A stretch of DNA of 64,000 nt from Winogradskyella forsetii (GTDB taxonomy: Bacteria; Bacteroidota; Bacteroidia; Flavobacteriales; Flavobacteriaceae), in NCBI RefSeq assembly GCF_013394595.1, contig NZ_CP053348.1:3878501-3942500 (forward strand), given 5' to 3'. A program made the position numbers and the translations under genes. This document shows positions 18,080 to 27,069 of the stretch, piece by piece. Position 1 is the stretch's first letter; each line of letters begins with the position of its first letter. The notes under the pieces were generated by a model that had not been told where the DNA came from, ran no database searches, and saw nothing but the letters and a program-made list of their open reading frames with translations.

Positions 18080-19864
18080 GTGAAAAACGCACTTCTAAAA
18101 CATATCAACCTTCCAGAAGATCTACGTCAACTACAACCAGAAGACTTACCTCAACTTGCCCAAGAGTTACGCCATTTTATTATCAATATAGTTGCCACAA
18201 AAGAAGGACATTTGGGCGCAAGTCTTGGTGTAGTAGAATTGACTATTGCTTTGCATTATGTTTTTAATACGCCTAAAGATGCATTAATTTGGGATGTTGG
18301 CCACCAAGCGTATGGCCATAAAATACTGACTGGCCGTAAAGACATTTTTGAAACCAATCGACAGCTCAATGGTATTAGCGGATTTCCAAAAAGACGTGAA
18401 AGTGCCTATGATGCTTTTGGAGTCGGCCATTCATCGACCTCAATTTCTGCAGCTTTGGGAATGGCCATCGCGTCGCAACTTAAAGGTGAGGACAAACATC
18501 ATATTGCAGTGATTGGAGATGCATCTATTGCTAGCGGAATGGCTTTTGAAGGTTTAAATCATGCAGGCGTCACCAGTGCTAATTTATTGGTCATCCTTAA
18601 TGATAACGCCATTGGTATTGACCCAAGTGTTGGTGCTTTAAAACAATATTTAACCAATGTAAAAAAAGGGACTGAAAAACAAGACAATATTTTTGAAGCT
18701 CTAAATTTTAATTATTCCGGACCCATTGATGGTCATGATTTACCGTTATTACTGTCAGAATTAAAACGCCTAAAAACCGTAAAAGGCCCAAAGTTTTTGC
18801 ACATTATTACTACAAAAGGTAAAGGTTTAAAACAAGCAGAATTAGACCAAGTAAAATATCATGCACCTGGCAAATTTGATGCAAAGACAGGCGAAATACC
18901 AACAAAATCTGGCACCAACCAGCCTCCTAAATTTCAAGATGTCTTTGGCGAAACCATAGTGGAGCTGGCTTTAAAAAATGAAAGAATCATCGGAATTACA
19001 CCTGCAATGCCAACTGGAAGTTCCTTAAAATATATGATGGAAGTTATTCCAAAGCGTGCTTTCGATGTTGGCATTGCTGAACAACATGCCGTAACATTGG
19101 CTGCAGGAATGGCAACACAAGGCATGATTCCGTTTTGCAATATTTATTCTACTTTTTTACAACGTGCTTACGACCAAGTCATTCACGATGTGGCTTTACA
19201 GAATTTACCCGTAGTTTTTTGTTTGGACAGAGCAGGATTGGTTGGCGAGGATGGAGCAACGCATCATGGTGTTTTTGACTTAGCCTATCTGAATTGCATT
19301 CCCAATTTAGTAATTTTTGCGCCGAGCAATGCCATTGCACTTCGAAATATAATGTACACGGTTCAATTAGGCATTGATTTTCCAATAGCGATTCGCTACC
19401 CTAGAGGTCGAGGACATTTGCTGGATTGGAAAATGCCTTTTGAAACCATTACGATAGGAAAAGGGCATTGCATAAAACAAGGAACTGCTATAGCCATTCT
19501 TTCTATTGGAACACTATTGAAAAACGTTAGCGATGCAATTGAAATGTTGGATCAAAAAGAAGCGGTAGGCTGCTACGATATGCAATTCGTAAAACCCTTA
19601 GATGAGGCATTATTACACAAGGTCTTTTCATCTTACAAAGCCATTGTGACTATTGAAGATGGTACAGTAGTTGGTGGATTCGCATCTTCGATCTTAGCAT
19701 TTGCAAATGCCAATAACTACACGCAAAACATAACAACATTAGGTATTGAGGACAAATTTATTGAGCACGGAACGGTTTACCAATTGCAACATCTGCAACA
19801 ATTGGATACATTATCCATAAAAAAGCGAATTGAAGATTTATTCTTCGTTCTCAACAATGGCTAA
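18080..19864 (+). CDS. dxs: 1-deoxy-D-xylulose-5-phosphate synthase
   Basis: 594-aa ThDP enzyme making DXP from pyruvate and glyceraldehyde 3-phosphate, first step of the MEP isoprenoid pathway. Visible: EGHLGASLGVVELTIALH near residue 40, GHQAYGHKILTGR, the ThDP motif GDASIASGMAFEGLNHAG with NDNAIGID, transketolase centre GIAEQHAVTLAAGMA, and RYPRGRG. Start is GTG at 18080: no in-frame ATG exists between it and the upstream TAA (18020), and the N-terminus fits relatives. Slightly shorter than E. coli Dxs (620). Its 3' end overlaps the convergent small gene by 27 bp. Confidence 0.95.
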   Translation: MKNALLKHINLPEDLRQLQPEDLPQLAQELRHFIINIVATKEGHLGASLGVVELTIALHYVFNTPKDALIWDVGHQAYGHKILTGRKDIFETNRQLNGISGFPKRRESAYDAFGVGHSSTSISAALGMAIASQLKGEDKHHIAVIGDASIASGMAFEGLNHAGVTSANLLVILNDNAIGIDPSVGALKQYLTNVKKGTEKQDNIFEALNFNYSGPIDGHDLPLLLSELKRLKTVKGPKFLHIITTKGKGLKQAELDQVKYHAPGKFDAKTGEIPTKSGTNQPPKFQDVFGETIVELALKNERIIGITPAMPTGSSLKYMMEVIPKRAFDVGIAEQHAVTLAAGMATQGMIPFCNIYSTFLQRAYDQVIHDVALQNLPVVFCLDRAGLVGEDGATHHGVFDLAYLNCIPNLVIFAPSNAIALRNIMYTVQLGIDFPIAIRYPRGRGHLLDWKMPFETITIGKGHCIKQGTAIAILSIGTLLKNVSDAIEMLDQKEAVGCYDMQFVKPLDEALLHKVFSSYKAIVTIEDGTVVGGFASSILAFANANNYTQNITTLGIEDKFIEHGTVYQLQHLQQLDTLSIKKRIEDLFFVLNNG

Positions 19865-20008
19865 ATCCGTCTGATTTTCAACATTTTCAACCTGAACATT
19901 CTCGTAAGCCGACTGCTCTTCATTTGGGTTTGTAATATCGTCTAACAGCAATAGGCAAGTCACTACGACCATGAAAATGACTAGGCCTCCAAGTATATTG
20001 TTTTTCAT
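19838..20008 (-). CDS. Small single-pass membrane protein, unknown
   Basis: 56 aa from ATG 20006-20008. An upstream extension to 20053 is possible but adds an unlikely leader. One hydrophobic helix (residues about 5-22, GLVIFMVVVTCLLLLDD) and an acidic tail (YENVQVENVENQTDLAIVENEE). No family recognised. Convergent with dxs and overlapping its last 27 bp; the acidic, non-random composition supports it being real. Confidence 0.5.
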   Translation of the reverse strand: MKNNILGGLVIFMVVVTCLLLLDDITNPNEEQSAYENVQVENVENQTDLAIVENEE

Positions 20009-20095
20009 AAGTAGGTATTTTACTGAGGGCTGATTATAAGATAAATAAAACACAAATATCGCTAAAAAACAAATTTATTCGATGAAATGCATTAA

Positions 20096-21436
20096 TTATA
20101 AAATCTGACCTTGTAATTTTTTATGCAATAACATAGCATTGGTATCCGATAATTTGGAAATATAGAGACACACCGCTAATAGGTTTTTATATAATGAATC
20201 GTGGCAAAGCTTAACAGTTTCCGGCAGACTATTGAGTAATAATTTATCGTAGCTAGACATGGTATCTTCAAAATAATGAAAGGCCATTTTACCGAACGCC
20301 TTTAGCAGTTGATTCAAAATTTCATAGCCAGCAATTTCCTTATTAATGACTTCTTTAGAACGGTAAACATTTTTTATGCTCAGATTGATAATATCTGTTA
20401 TTTGCGCTTTATACTGACTAACCTCTAACAAAGCTGTTTCAAATTGGCCTTCTAAAATGGCGTCTTCATGCGTCATAAATAGTGACGCAGCTTCATCGAT
20501 TAACGTTCCTATGGCAAGTGCACGTAAATAGCTTATACGATCTTCAGTTGTGTTTAACGCATTGTAATTTTTGGTAATAATTTTACCTCTAACTAAGTTG
20601 ATTAAATATTCCAAAGCATATTCTTCTTCAATTAACCCTAAATTAATGCCATCTTCAAAATCTATAATGGTATAACAAATATCATCTGCCGCTTCCACTA
20701 AAAAGGCTAATGGGTGTCTTTGGTAACTGAGATCATCACCATGTCGTTTTATTAAGCCTAATTCTGTCGCGACCTCTTCAAACATTTGTTTTTCACTTTG
20801 AAAAAAGCCATATTTCTTATCTACAATATGGTTGGTTGGTCTTTTAGGTAAGGATTCTTTCGGATATTTAGTAAACGCTCCCAATGTCGCATAACTCAAC
20901 CTTAAGCCGCCTTCTCTGCCCGCCCTACTTTCAGTCAAAATTTTGAAACCATTAGCATTGCCTTCAAAATCGCATAAATCTTGATATTCCTTTTCGGTTA
21001 AATGCTTTTTAAATTCGGCACCATTGCCTTCTTTAAAATAGGCACCTATAGCCTTTTCCCCAGAATGGCCAAAAGGCGGATTCCCTATATCGTGAGCCAA
21101 AGCAGCTGCAGCGACAATTGCTCCGAAATCATTCATTCTATAACCGTGGACATTTTCCAGGTGTGGATGTTTTTTCAGTAATAACTGCCCTACTTTTCTG
21201 CCTAAAGAACGACCAACGACACTCACTTCCAAACTATGGGTTAGGCGCGTGTGTACAAAATCTGTTTTAGACAAAGGCACTACTTGGGTTTTATCCTGAA
21301 GGCCTCTAAACTCAGACGAGAATATAATTCGGTCGTAATCGACCTCGAAGCCCAAACGGGTTTCATCCTGTTCCTTTCTCAGTCTTTTATTGGTGTCACC
21401 AAAGCGTTTTAGTGAGAGTAATTGTTCCCAGTTCAT
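20096..21436 (-). CDS. dgt: dGTP triphosphohydrolase-like HD-domain protein
   Basis: 446-aa HD phosphohydrolase of the dGTPase family: dNTP to deoxynucleoside plus triphosphate. His66 (TRLTHSLE) and the HD pair His115-Asp116 in AHDIGNPPFGHSGEKAIG are visible; ADDICYTIIDFEDG supplies the second metal-site Asp. The N-terminus DETRLGFEVDYDRIIFSSEFRGLQDKTQV reads like Dgt type 1. Length normal. Divergent from the TonB receptor; an AATGTTATGTGAATGT element shared with another promoter lies in the intergenic region. Confidence 0.92.
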   Translation of the reverse strand: MNWEQLLSLKRFGDTNKRLRKEQDETRLGFEVDYDRIIFSSEFRGLQDKTQVVPLSKTDFVHTRLTHSLEVSVVGRSLGRKVGQLLLKKHPHLENVHGYRMNDFGAIVAAAALAHDIGNPPFGHSGEKAIGAYFKEGNGAEFKKHLTEKEYQDLCDFEGNANGFKILTESRAGREGGLRLSYATLGAFTKYPKESLPKRPTNHIVDKKYGFFQSEKQMFEEVATELGLIKRHGDDLSYQRHPLAFLVEAADDICYTIIDFEDGINLGLIEEEYALEYLINLVRGKIITKNYNALNTTEDRISYLRALAIGTLIDEAASLFMTHEDAILEGQFETALLEVSQYKAQITDIINLSIKNVYRSKEVINKEIAGYEILNQLLKAFGKMAFHYFEDTMSSYDKLLLNSLPETVKLCHDSLYKNLLAVCLYISKLSDTNAMLLHKKLQGQIL

Positions 21437-21516
21437 AGTTTAATTCTTAGAAGATGCAAGATATATAAATTGAAAGAGAACTGATTAGAAAAACGCGCTG
21501 TGCTTACATAATATTC

Positions 21517-21532
21517 AATGTTATGTGAATGT
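21517..21532 (+). repeat. 16-bp element shared with the 26.9-kb promoter region
   Basis: AATGTTATGTGAATGT is identical to the minus strand of 26924-26939. At both sites it has the same orientation relative to the gene it precedes (TonB receptor on +, MORN-like gene on -). The internal AATGT halves are 11 bp apart, like the Pho-box-like repeats next to it. Confidence 0.55.
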
Positions 21533-21552
21533 ATCTTTATTGTGAATTTACT

Positions 21553-21622
21553 TAATGTTAAGCTAACACTGAGCTAACCTTTTGATTACAAATCTTTAAT
21601 TTTCCTATAACCTAGAACCAAG
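21553..21622 (+). promoter_or_regulatory. Array of 11-bp repeats, candidate Pho boxes of the TonB receptor operon
   Basis: TAAT/TAAC tetramers begin at 21553, 21564, 21575, 21597 and 21608, all on one 11-bp register (a weaker TTAC at 21586 also fits). GCTAAC-N5-GCTAAC at 21562-21578 is the clearest pair. A TTTCTTTG -7-like element has its TTTG at 21637, 29 bp after the last TAAC. An 11-bp direct repeat close to the promoter is how PhoB-type regulators bind; the assignment is inference. Confidence 0.55.
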
Positions 21623-21666
21623 ATAAACACAGTTTCTTTGCGCAATAAAATAAGGTTAAATTTTTA

Positions 21667-24495
21667 ATGAGAATACGAATACTATCAACGCTAATAACGT
21701 TACTAACTACCATCGTTTGTCTATCCCAAGGAACTGGCTCAATTGCCGGTAAATTAACAGATCAAGATTACAATAATGAACCGCTTCCGTTCGCTAATAT
21801 TGTAATTAAAGGTACGACTACTGGAACCACCTCTGATATTGATGGATTATACATTTTTGAAAACCTAGAGCCAGGTGCATACACCGTAGTATATAGTTTT
21901 GTAGGCTACGAAACACAAGAAATTACTGTTGACGTAGTTTCAGGAAAAGTCACTACAGTCAATGTGCCCATGGGCGCAAGCTCTGCGAGTTTGGATGAGG
22001 TGGTTATTACTACAACAGCACGTAAAGAAAGTGAAATAGCACTTCTTTTAGATCAAAAGAAAGCCGTTGAGATCAAAGAGAGCATCGGTTCTGAGCAATT
22101 AGCTCGACTAGGCGTATCTGATGCCTCAGCAGCTACAACCAAAATTTCTGGGGTTTCAAAATCGGACGGTTCTGGTCAACTTTATGTTAGAGGTCTAGGT
22201 GATAGATATCTTACAACTACTCTGAATGGTTTACCTGTACCTTCAGATAATATTGATAAAAAAAATATCAACTTAGAGCTTTTCCCAGCCAAATTTGTGC
22301 AAAATGTTTCTATAAGTAAAACTTTTTCGCCTAGTAATTCTGCTGACCAAGCCTCAGGAAATATTGATATAGTATCTAAAAAGGTAAGTAAATCAAAGGA
22401 ATTTAGTGCTAGCTTAGGTGGTGGTGTTAATAGTAATGCCGCTGGAGTTTTCGAAGACTTCAAAGTGACTGCAAACAATAGTGATGTAACTTTTGGAATT
22501 TACACACGTGCCTATGATGCGAAAAATTTAGGTAATGCTCTTACACAGCAGAGTTGGGATACTCAAAATGTAAGCACACCACTCAATTATTCGCTGGCAT
22601 TTAATGCTGGTGGCAAACTTGGAGAGTCCAAAAAATTTGGTATTTATTTTAGTGGTGGACAATCTGTTGACCATGAATATCGTGAAGGTATTTTTAAGCA
22701 ATATGACCAAGGAAACATAAGAGACTTCATAAGAGATGACGATAATAGAACTTGGTTGCGAACTTTTAATACTGTGGGAATGCTTAATGCGGTATATAAG
22801 TTAAATAGTAAGCATAATTTGAGCTTCAACACCTTTGGAATTAATAAAGTTTTCGAGGAAACATATGAAGCGGGAAGAAAAAGAACTTCGGAGCGTTTTG
22901 AAGAATTAGATAACACAGACGAGGGTTTCCAGTTTGTTAGAGATCAAAATATCAAGAACACCTTATTATCAGTTACTCAACTTTTAGGTGAGCACAAAAT
23001 TTCTGAAAAGAATACATTAGAGTGGGGAGCAGGATTTAATTATGTTTCTGCAAATGAACCAAATCGTATAAGAAATGAACTCAACTTTATAAACGACACT
23101 GGTCTTATTGAATTAGCGTTTATCGGAGGAACACAACAACGTAAATCTGTTCAAGAAATTACAGATGTAGAGTATAGCGCAAATATCATTGACAAAATCG
23201 TTTTAAAACAAAACGAAGACGGTGATGACATCTATAAAATTAATTTTGGTGGAACTTTGAGGAACAAGTCTCGTGATTTTAGATCGCAATTCTATGGTGT
23301 TGTTGAGCAAACAAGAGGTTCACTAAATCCAACTTCTGTTGATGCCCTTTCAAGCATTTTTATACCAGAAAATTTTAATAATGGTTTATTACAGTTTAAT
23401 CCAGTAGAACCAGATTTCTATGATGGTACTTTGATGTCTTATGCCGGTTTTGTTGATTTCGTGGGTGTCTTTGACAGGTTTACTGCACAAGTAGGATTAC
23501 GCTATCAAAACGACGAAATTGATATTAATTTTGATGTTGGTAATTATATTAACCCAGAAACGTTTTTACCACGCGTTGGCCGGTCTTTACAAAATTACGA
23601 ACGCTTATATCCATCATTAAACCTAAAATATGATTTAACCGAAAAGTCAGCAGTTCGTCTAGCAGGTAGCTTTAGTCAAACACTACCAGAGTTTAAGGAA
23701 ATTGCACCTTTTGAATATGTTTCCCCAGAAGGACTCGTAACATCGGGAAATCCGAATATCATAGCTTCTAAAAATATAAATTTAGATCTTAAATATGAGT
23801 TATTTCCTAGTAATGATGAGTTAATTTCGTTAACTGCTTTTTATAAACAAATTGAAGATCCGATAAACAAAACGCTAAGACTTGGAGCAGACGGAAGTGT
23901 ATTTTCTTATTTTAATACAGGTAACAAGGCGACCGTTATTGGCGCAGAACTAGAGGGACGTGTCTATATCATTAAGAAAAGAGACTCAATGCCTAATTTA
24001 AAATTATCTGGAAACATCTCTTACTTAGATCATGTTCAAGATCTTAAAGAAGAAAGAAATAACAACGGTGATTTAACCAGAACTTTTAGATATAATGGTA
24101 AAAGCGAAATAGGATTAGAAGGAGCATCAGATTGGATTACCAATCTAGCGCTCACTTTCAATACTGGGAATAAACATCCTTATGAAATAACCCTTTCTGG
24201 AAATTACGCGTCTGATAAAATTTACGCACTTGGTGCACCTAGAAACCAGAGTCAACCAGAAATCTTCTTTAACGGAGAAATAATTGAAGAAGGAGTTGTA
24301 CGATTAGACTTTATTTTAAATAAGGAGATTAATGACAATTGGAACGTTAGTCTTACCGCGCAAAACCTATTAAATCCGACTATTAACCGCGTACAAAACA
24401 ATCAATCTTCAGCAACGGGCATAAAATCTCAGGATACCGTACTGTCCTATAATACAGGAGTGAATACATCACTTTCTATTAACTATAAATTTTAA
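21667..24495 (+). CDS. TonB-dependent outer membrane receptor
   Basis: 942 aa. Signal peptide to about residue 20; carboxypeptidase-regulatory-like domain at about 24-100 (AGKLTDQDYNNEPLPFANIVIKG is its start); plug domain about 120-240 (LGVSDASAATTKISGVSKSD, RGLGDRYLTTTLNGLPVPS); then a 22-strand-type barrel ending in SLSINYKF with terminal Phe. Energised by TonB-ExbBD encoded elsewhere. Co-transcribed with the beta-helix lipoprotein 27 bp downstream. Repeats at its promoter match those before the porin and PiT genes, so a role in phosphate or organophosphate uptake is likely but inferred. Confidence 0.93.
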   Translation: MRIRILSTLITLLTTIVCLSQGTGSIAGKLTDQDYNNEPLPFANIVIKGTTTGTTSDIDGLYIFENLEPGAYTVVYSFVGYETQEITVDVVSGKVTTVNVPMGASSASLDEVVITTTARKESEIALLLDQKKAVEIKESIGSEQLARLGVSDASAATTKISGVSKSDGSGQLYVRGLGDRYLTTTLNGLPVPSDNIDKKNINLELFPAKFVQNVSISKTFSPSNSADQASGNIDIVSKKVSKSKEFSASLGGGVNSNAAGVFEDFKVTANNSDVTFGIYTRAYDAKNLGNALTQQSWDTQNVSTPLNYSLAFNAGGKLGESKKFGIYFSGGQSVDHEYREGIFKQYDQGNIRDFIRDDDNRTWLRTFNTVGMLNAVYKLNSKHNLSFNTFGINKVFEETYEAGRKRTSERFEELDNTDEGFQFVRDQNIKNTLLSVTQLLGEHKISEKNTLEWGAGFNYVSANEPNRIRNELNFINDTGLIELAFIGGTQQRKSVQEITDVEYSANIIDKIVLKQNEDGDDIYKINFGGTLRNKSRDFRSQFYGVVEQTRGSLNPTSVDALSSIFIPENFNNGLLQFNPVEPDFYDGTLMSYAGFVDFVGVFDRFTAQVGLRYQNDEIDINFDVGNYINPETFLPRVGRSLQNYERLYPSLNLKYDLTEKSAVRLAGSFSQTLPEFKEIAPFEYVSPEGLVTSGNPNIIASKNINLDLKYELFPSNDELISLTAFYKQIEDPINKTLRLGADGSVFSYFNTGNKATVIGAELEGRVYIIKKRDSMPNLKLSGNISYLDHVQDLKEERNNNGDLTRTFRYNGKSEIGLEGASDWITNLALTFNTGNKHPYEITLSGNYASDKIYALGAPRNQSQPEIFFNGEIIEEGVVRLDFILNKEINDNWNVSLTAQNLLNPTINRVQNNQSSATGIKSQDTVLSYNTGVNTSLSINYKF

Positions 24496-24522
24496 ACCAA
24501 AAAATTAATTAAAATTATAACA

Positions 24523-26433
24523 ATGATGAAAACTTTAAGTAGATTATTAAGTTTAGCACTTGTTTCAAGTCTGTTTTTTACGTCTTGTAGCAATGATGAC
24601 GATGGAGGAAGCACTCCTACAAACGAAACAAATCTTTCCGGCGCTATATCCGCTAACAGAACTTTAAATCCAACAGAGCAATATACGATTGCAGGGACAG
24701 TAGTTGTGCAAGAAGGTGTTACATTGACTATACCTGCAGGTACTGAAATTGTATCTAATGTTGGTACTTCTAACTACCTAGCTGTATTAAAAGGTGGTAA
24801 AATAGATATTCAGGGAACGCCTGATAATCCTGTAGTTATGAGATCTAATGGTAATGCTGGCTCTTGGGGTGGTTTAGTTATTTGCGGTAATGCTACTACT
24901 TCTGAAGGTGTCAATGCAACTGCAGAGGTTGGCGGTTTACCTTATGGTGGTACTAATAATGCTGATGATTCTGGTAATATTGATTATCTTATTATAAGAG
25001 ATGCAGGTGCGCAAATTAACGCTGATTCTCAGTTTAATGGTTTAACACTTTATGCAGTTGGCTCATCAACTACAATAGATAACGTTGCAATCATTAATGG
25101 ATCTGATGATGGTGTTGAATTTTTTGGAGGTTCTGTATCCCCTAATAACTTATACTTAGAAAACAACGCGGATGATGCCGTTGATTGGACTGAGGGGTGG
25201 AACGGTACTTTAACTAATGCCTATGTAACAAACACAATCTCTGGCTTTTCTACTGCAATTGAAGCTGATGGCGTAAACAATAACCCTACATTGGTTAATT
25301 TCACTGCCATTTCTTCTAACGGAGGAACAGCCATACAGATTAAAAATGATTCGGGTGCGACTATCAACGGCTTAACTTTAACAGGTTTTGAGACTACTTT
25401 CGACTTTAGAGATGACGCTCCAGTATCCAACTTAATGATAAATGGTGACTCTGCTGACATCGCAGACGATGCTGTATATGCATCATCATCAACAAATGCC
25501 AGTTTATTTGCATGGGCAACCAATTCTGAAGCGCCAATAGGTTCCGCTCTACCTGCAAATATCTCAAGCGATTTAACTCTTGATGCTTCAACGACCTATA
25601 CGGTAAGTGGTCCTGTCTTAGTTAATAGTGGTGCGAAATTAACCATACCAGCTGGAACAGAAATTGTTTCTCAATCTGGTACTGCTAATTATATTGCAGT
25701 ATTAAAAGGAGCTAGTATAGACATTCAGGGAAGCGAAGCTAATCCTGTTGAGATGAGATCTGCTGATGGTAATCCTTGGGGTGGATTGTTAATTTGTGGT
25801 GATGCAACTACAACAGAAGGTGTAAATGCTATTGCAGAAGTTGGTGGATTGGTGTACGGTGGCACTAATAATAATGACAACTCTGGGAATGTAAATTACT
25901 TAATCTTAAGAAATACTGGAGCTCAAATTAATGCAGACTCTCAATTTAACGGATTAACACTTTATGCTGTTGGTGATGCCACAACATTAACAAATATTGC
26001 TGTAATCGGTGGCGCTGACGACGGAGTTGAATTTTTCGGTGGTACTGTTAATTTAACTAATTTCTACGCCGAAAATTTACAGGATGATTCAGTTGATTGG
26101 ACTGAAGGCTGGAATGGTACTTTAACGAACACGTATGTTAACTTAACTATCGATGGCTTTTCTACAGCAATTGAGGCAGATGGTGTTAATGCTAATCCGA
26201 CATTAGTCAATTTTACTGCCGTATCGTCAACAGGAGGTACAGGTATTCAGATAAAAAACAACTCTGGATGTACTATAAACGGTTTAACATTAACTGGGTT
26301 TGATACGAAATTCGATTTCAGAGATGATGCACCTGTATCAAATGTGTTGGCTAATGGTAGCAATGCAGATGAAACTGCGACCTACAGCACTTCTACGACA
26401 GTAGCTAGTGATTTCACATGGGCCACAAATTAA
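24523..26433 (+). CDS. Surface lipoprotein with duplicated beta-helix-like domain
   Basis: 636 aa. Lipoprotein signal with Cys in FFTSCSNDDDGG. The mature protein is two tandem copies of one ~300-residue unit, starting about residues 40 and 338: LTIPAGTEIVS, YLAVLKG, IDIQG, WGGLVICG, AEVGGL.YGGTNN, GAQINADSQFNGLTLYAVG, DDGVEFFGG, VDWTEGWNGTLTN and IEADGVN.NPTLVNFTA recur in the same order. The short repeating strand pattern suggests a right-handed parallel beta-helix. It is the downstream partner of the TonB receptor and so a candidate surface binding protein for the same ligand; no catalytic residues recognised. Confidence 0.8.
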   Translation: MMKTLSRLLSLALVSSLFFTSCSNDDDGGSTPTNETNLSGAISANRTLNPTEQYTIAGTVVVQEGVTLTIPAGTEIVSNVGTSNYLAVLKGGKIDIQGTPDNPVVMRSNGNAGSWGGLVICGNATTSEGVNATAEVGGLPYGGTNNADDSGNIDYLIIRDAGAQINADSQFNGLTLYAVGSSTTIDNVAIINGSDDGVEFFGGSVSPNNLYLENNADDAVDWTEGWNGTLTNAYVTNTISGFSTAIEADGVNNNPTLVNFTAISSNGGTAIQIKNDSGATINGLTLTGFETTFDFRDDAPVSNLMINGDSADIADDAVYASSSTNASLFAWATNSEAPIGSALPANISSDLTLDASTTYTVSGPVLVNSGAKLTIPAGTEIVSQSGTANYIAVLKGASIDIQGSEANPVEMRSADGNPWGGLLICGDATTTEGVNAIAEVGGLVYGGTNNNDNSGNVNYLILRNTGAQINADSQFNGLTLYAVGDATTLTNIAVIGGADDGVEFFGGTVNLTNFYAENLQDDSVDWTEGWNGTLTNTYVNLTIDGFSTAIEADGVNANPTLVNFTAVSSTGGTGIQIKNNSGCTINGLTLTGFDTKFDFRDDAPVSNVLANGSNADETATYSTSTTVASDFTWATN

Positions 26434-26451
26434 CACCAAATTTTATCTAAC

Positions 26452-26483
26452 AAAAAAAGCATCCTAAATTAGGATGCTTTTTT
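26452..26483. terminator. Bidirectional terminator between convergent genes
   Basis: AAGCATCCTAA / TTAGGATGCTT palindrome flanked by an A tract and a T tract, between the beta-helix lipoprotein (+) and the MORN-like gene (-). It can serve both. Confidence 0.88.
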
Positions 26484-26501
26484 ATTTTCTAAATAATTTG
26501 T

Positions 26502-26861
26502 TTATCTATTTGAAGCCACGGATGTTTTACTATCTGTCCATACATTCACACTCGCAACAGCGTTATTGGAATAATCAACTTCTTTTAGCGAACCTTCACT
26601 CCAATAAAACCATTTGCCTACTTTTTCTCCATTATCATACTTTGCAGAGGCTAATTTGTTTCCTTCATTAGAGTAGCTAAACCAATCACCTTGTAATTTA
26701 CCATCTAAAGTATAAGTTCCTGTTTGGCTAATTTCACCATTATCATGATAATAAACTACCTCAATTAAATTGGTTTCTTTATTTAATTTCAGATTTCTTT
26801 CTTTCTGAGCGTACGTAAAAGTTACGCTTAACATTATAAGTAATATTGCTATCTTTTTCAT
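26502..26861 (-). CDS. Small secreted MORN/YwqK-repeat protein
   Basis: 119 aa with signal peptide (VTFTYAQ cleavage). The mature part contains about three MORN_2-type repeats: VVYYHDNGEISQTGTYT, GKLQGDWFSYSNEGNKLASA and GEKVGKWFYWSEGSLKEVDY. Function unknown; such repeats are common in Bacteroidota periplasmic proteins. It has a consensus promoter (26894-26901) with 11-bp repeats of AATGT type immediately upstream, so it may share regulation with the phosphate locus around it. Confidence 0.8.
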   Translation of the reverse strand: MKKIAILLIMLSVTFTYAQKERNLKLNKETNLIEVVYYHDNGEISQTGTYTLDGKLQGDWFSYSNEGNKLASAKYDNGEKVGKWFYWSEGSLKEVDYSNNAVASVNVWTDSKTSVASNR

Positions 26862-26893
26862 ATCTATTTGGGTTTAATTAAAAAATTAATAAT

Positions 26894-26901
26894 CAAATAT
26901 A
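26894..26901 (-). promoter_or_regulatory. -7 promoter element of the MORN-like gene
   Basis: Minus strand TATATTTG is an exact TAnnTTTG match, 33 bp upstream of the ATG. The repeat array at 26922-26954 covers the -33 region of this promoter. Confidence 0.6.
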
Positions 26902-26921
26902 ACTTTTATTTTACATTTTAG

Positions 26922-26954
26922 CAACATTCACATAACATTTAGTTAACATTAAAG
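26922..26954. promoter_or_regulatory. Three 11-bp direct repeats, candidate Pho box
   Basis: On + the repeats are CAACATTCACA, TAACATTTAGT and TAACATTAAAG, perfectly 11 bp apart (26922, 26933, 26944). On - they read AATGTT-type repeats directly upstream of the MORN-like gene's -7 element. No TTTG element lies at the expected distance on +, so the minus-strand gene is the more likely target. Confidence 0.55.
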
Positions 26955-27011
26955 CTCTAAAAACCTGTTTTACTATTATTTAACATAGTTCAAATAATCG
27001 TTTTTCAAACT

Positions 27012-27066
27012 TAATAATTAGATAATGTTAGCATTACATTCAGATTACTTTTAGTTTTCATATTTG
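27012..27066 (+). promoter_or_regulatory. Promoter with 11-bp repeats preceding a candidate small RNA
   Basis: TAAT (27012), TAAT (27023), TTAC (27034) and TTAC (27045) sit on one 11-bp register. CATATTTG at 27059-27066 is the -7-like element, with TTTG at 27063, which is 29 bp after the 27034 repeat and 18 after the 27045 repeat. That is the same spacing as at the porin promoter. No ORF of any length follows before the terminator at 27145. Confidence 0.45.
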
Positions 27067-27069
27067 CAA

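Noticed and set aside
24640..26420. Long repeat inside one gene, considered as a mobile or tandem DNA repeat
   Set aside because: It is the protein-level duplication of the beta-helix lipoprotein; nucleotide copies are well diverged.
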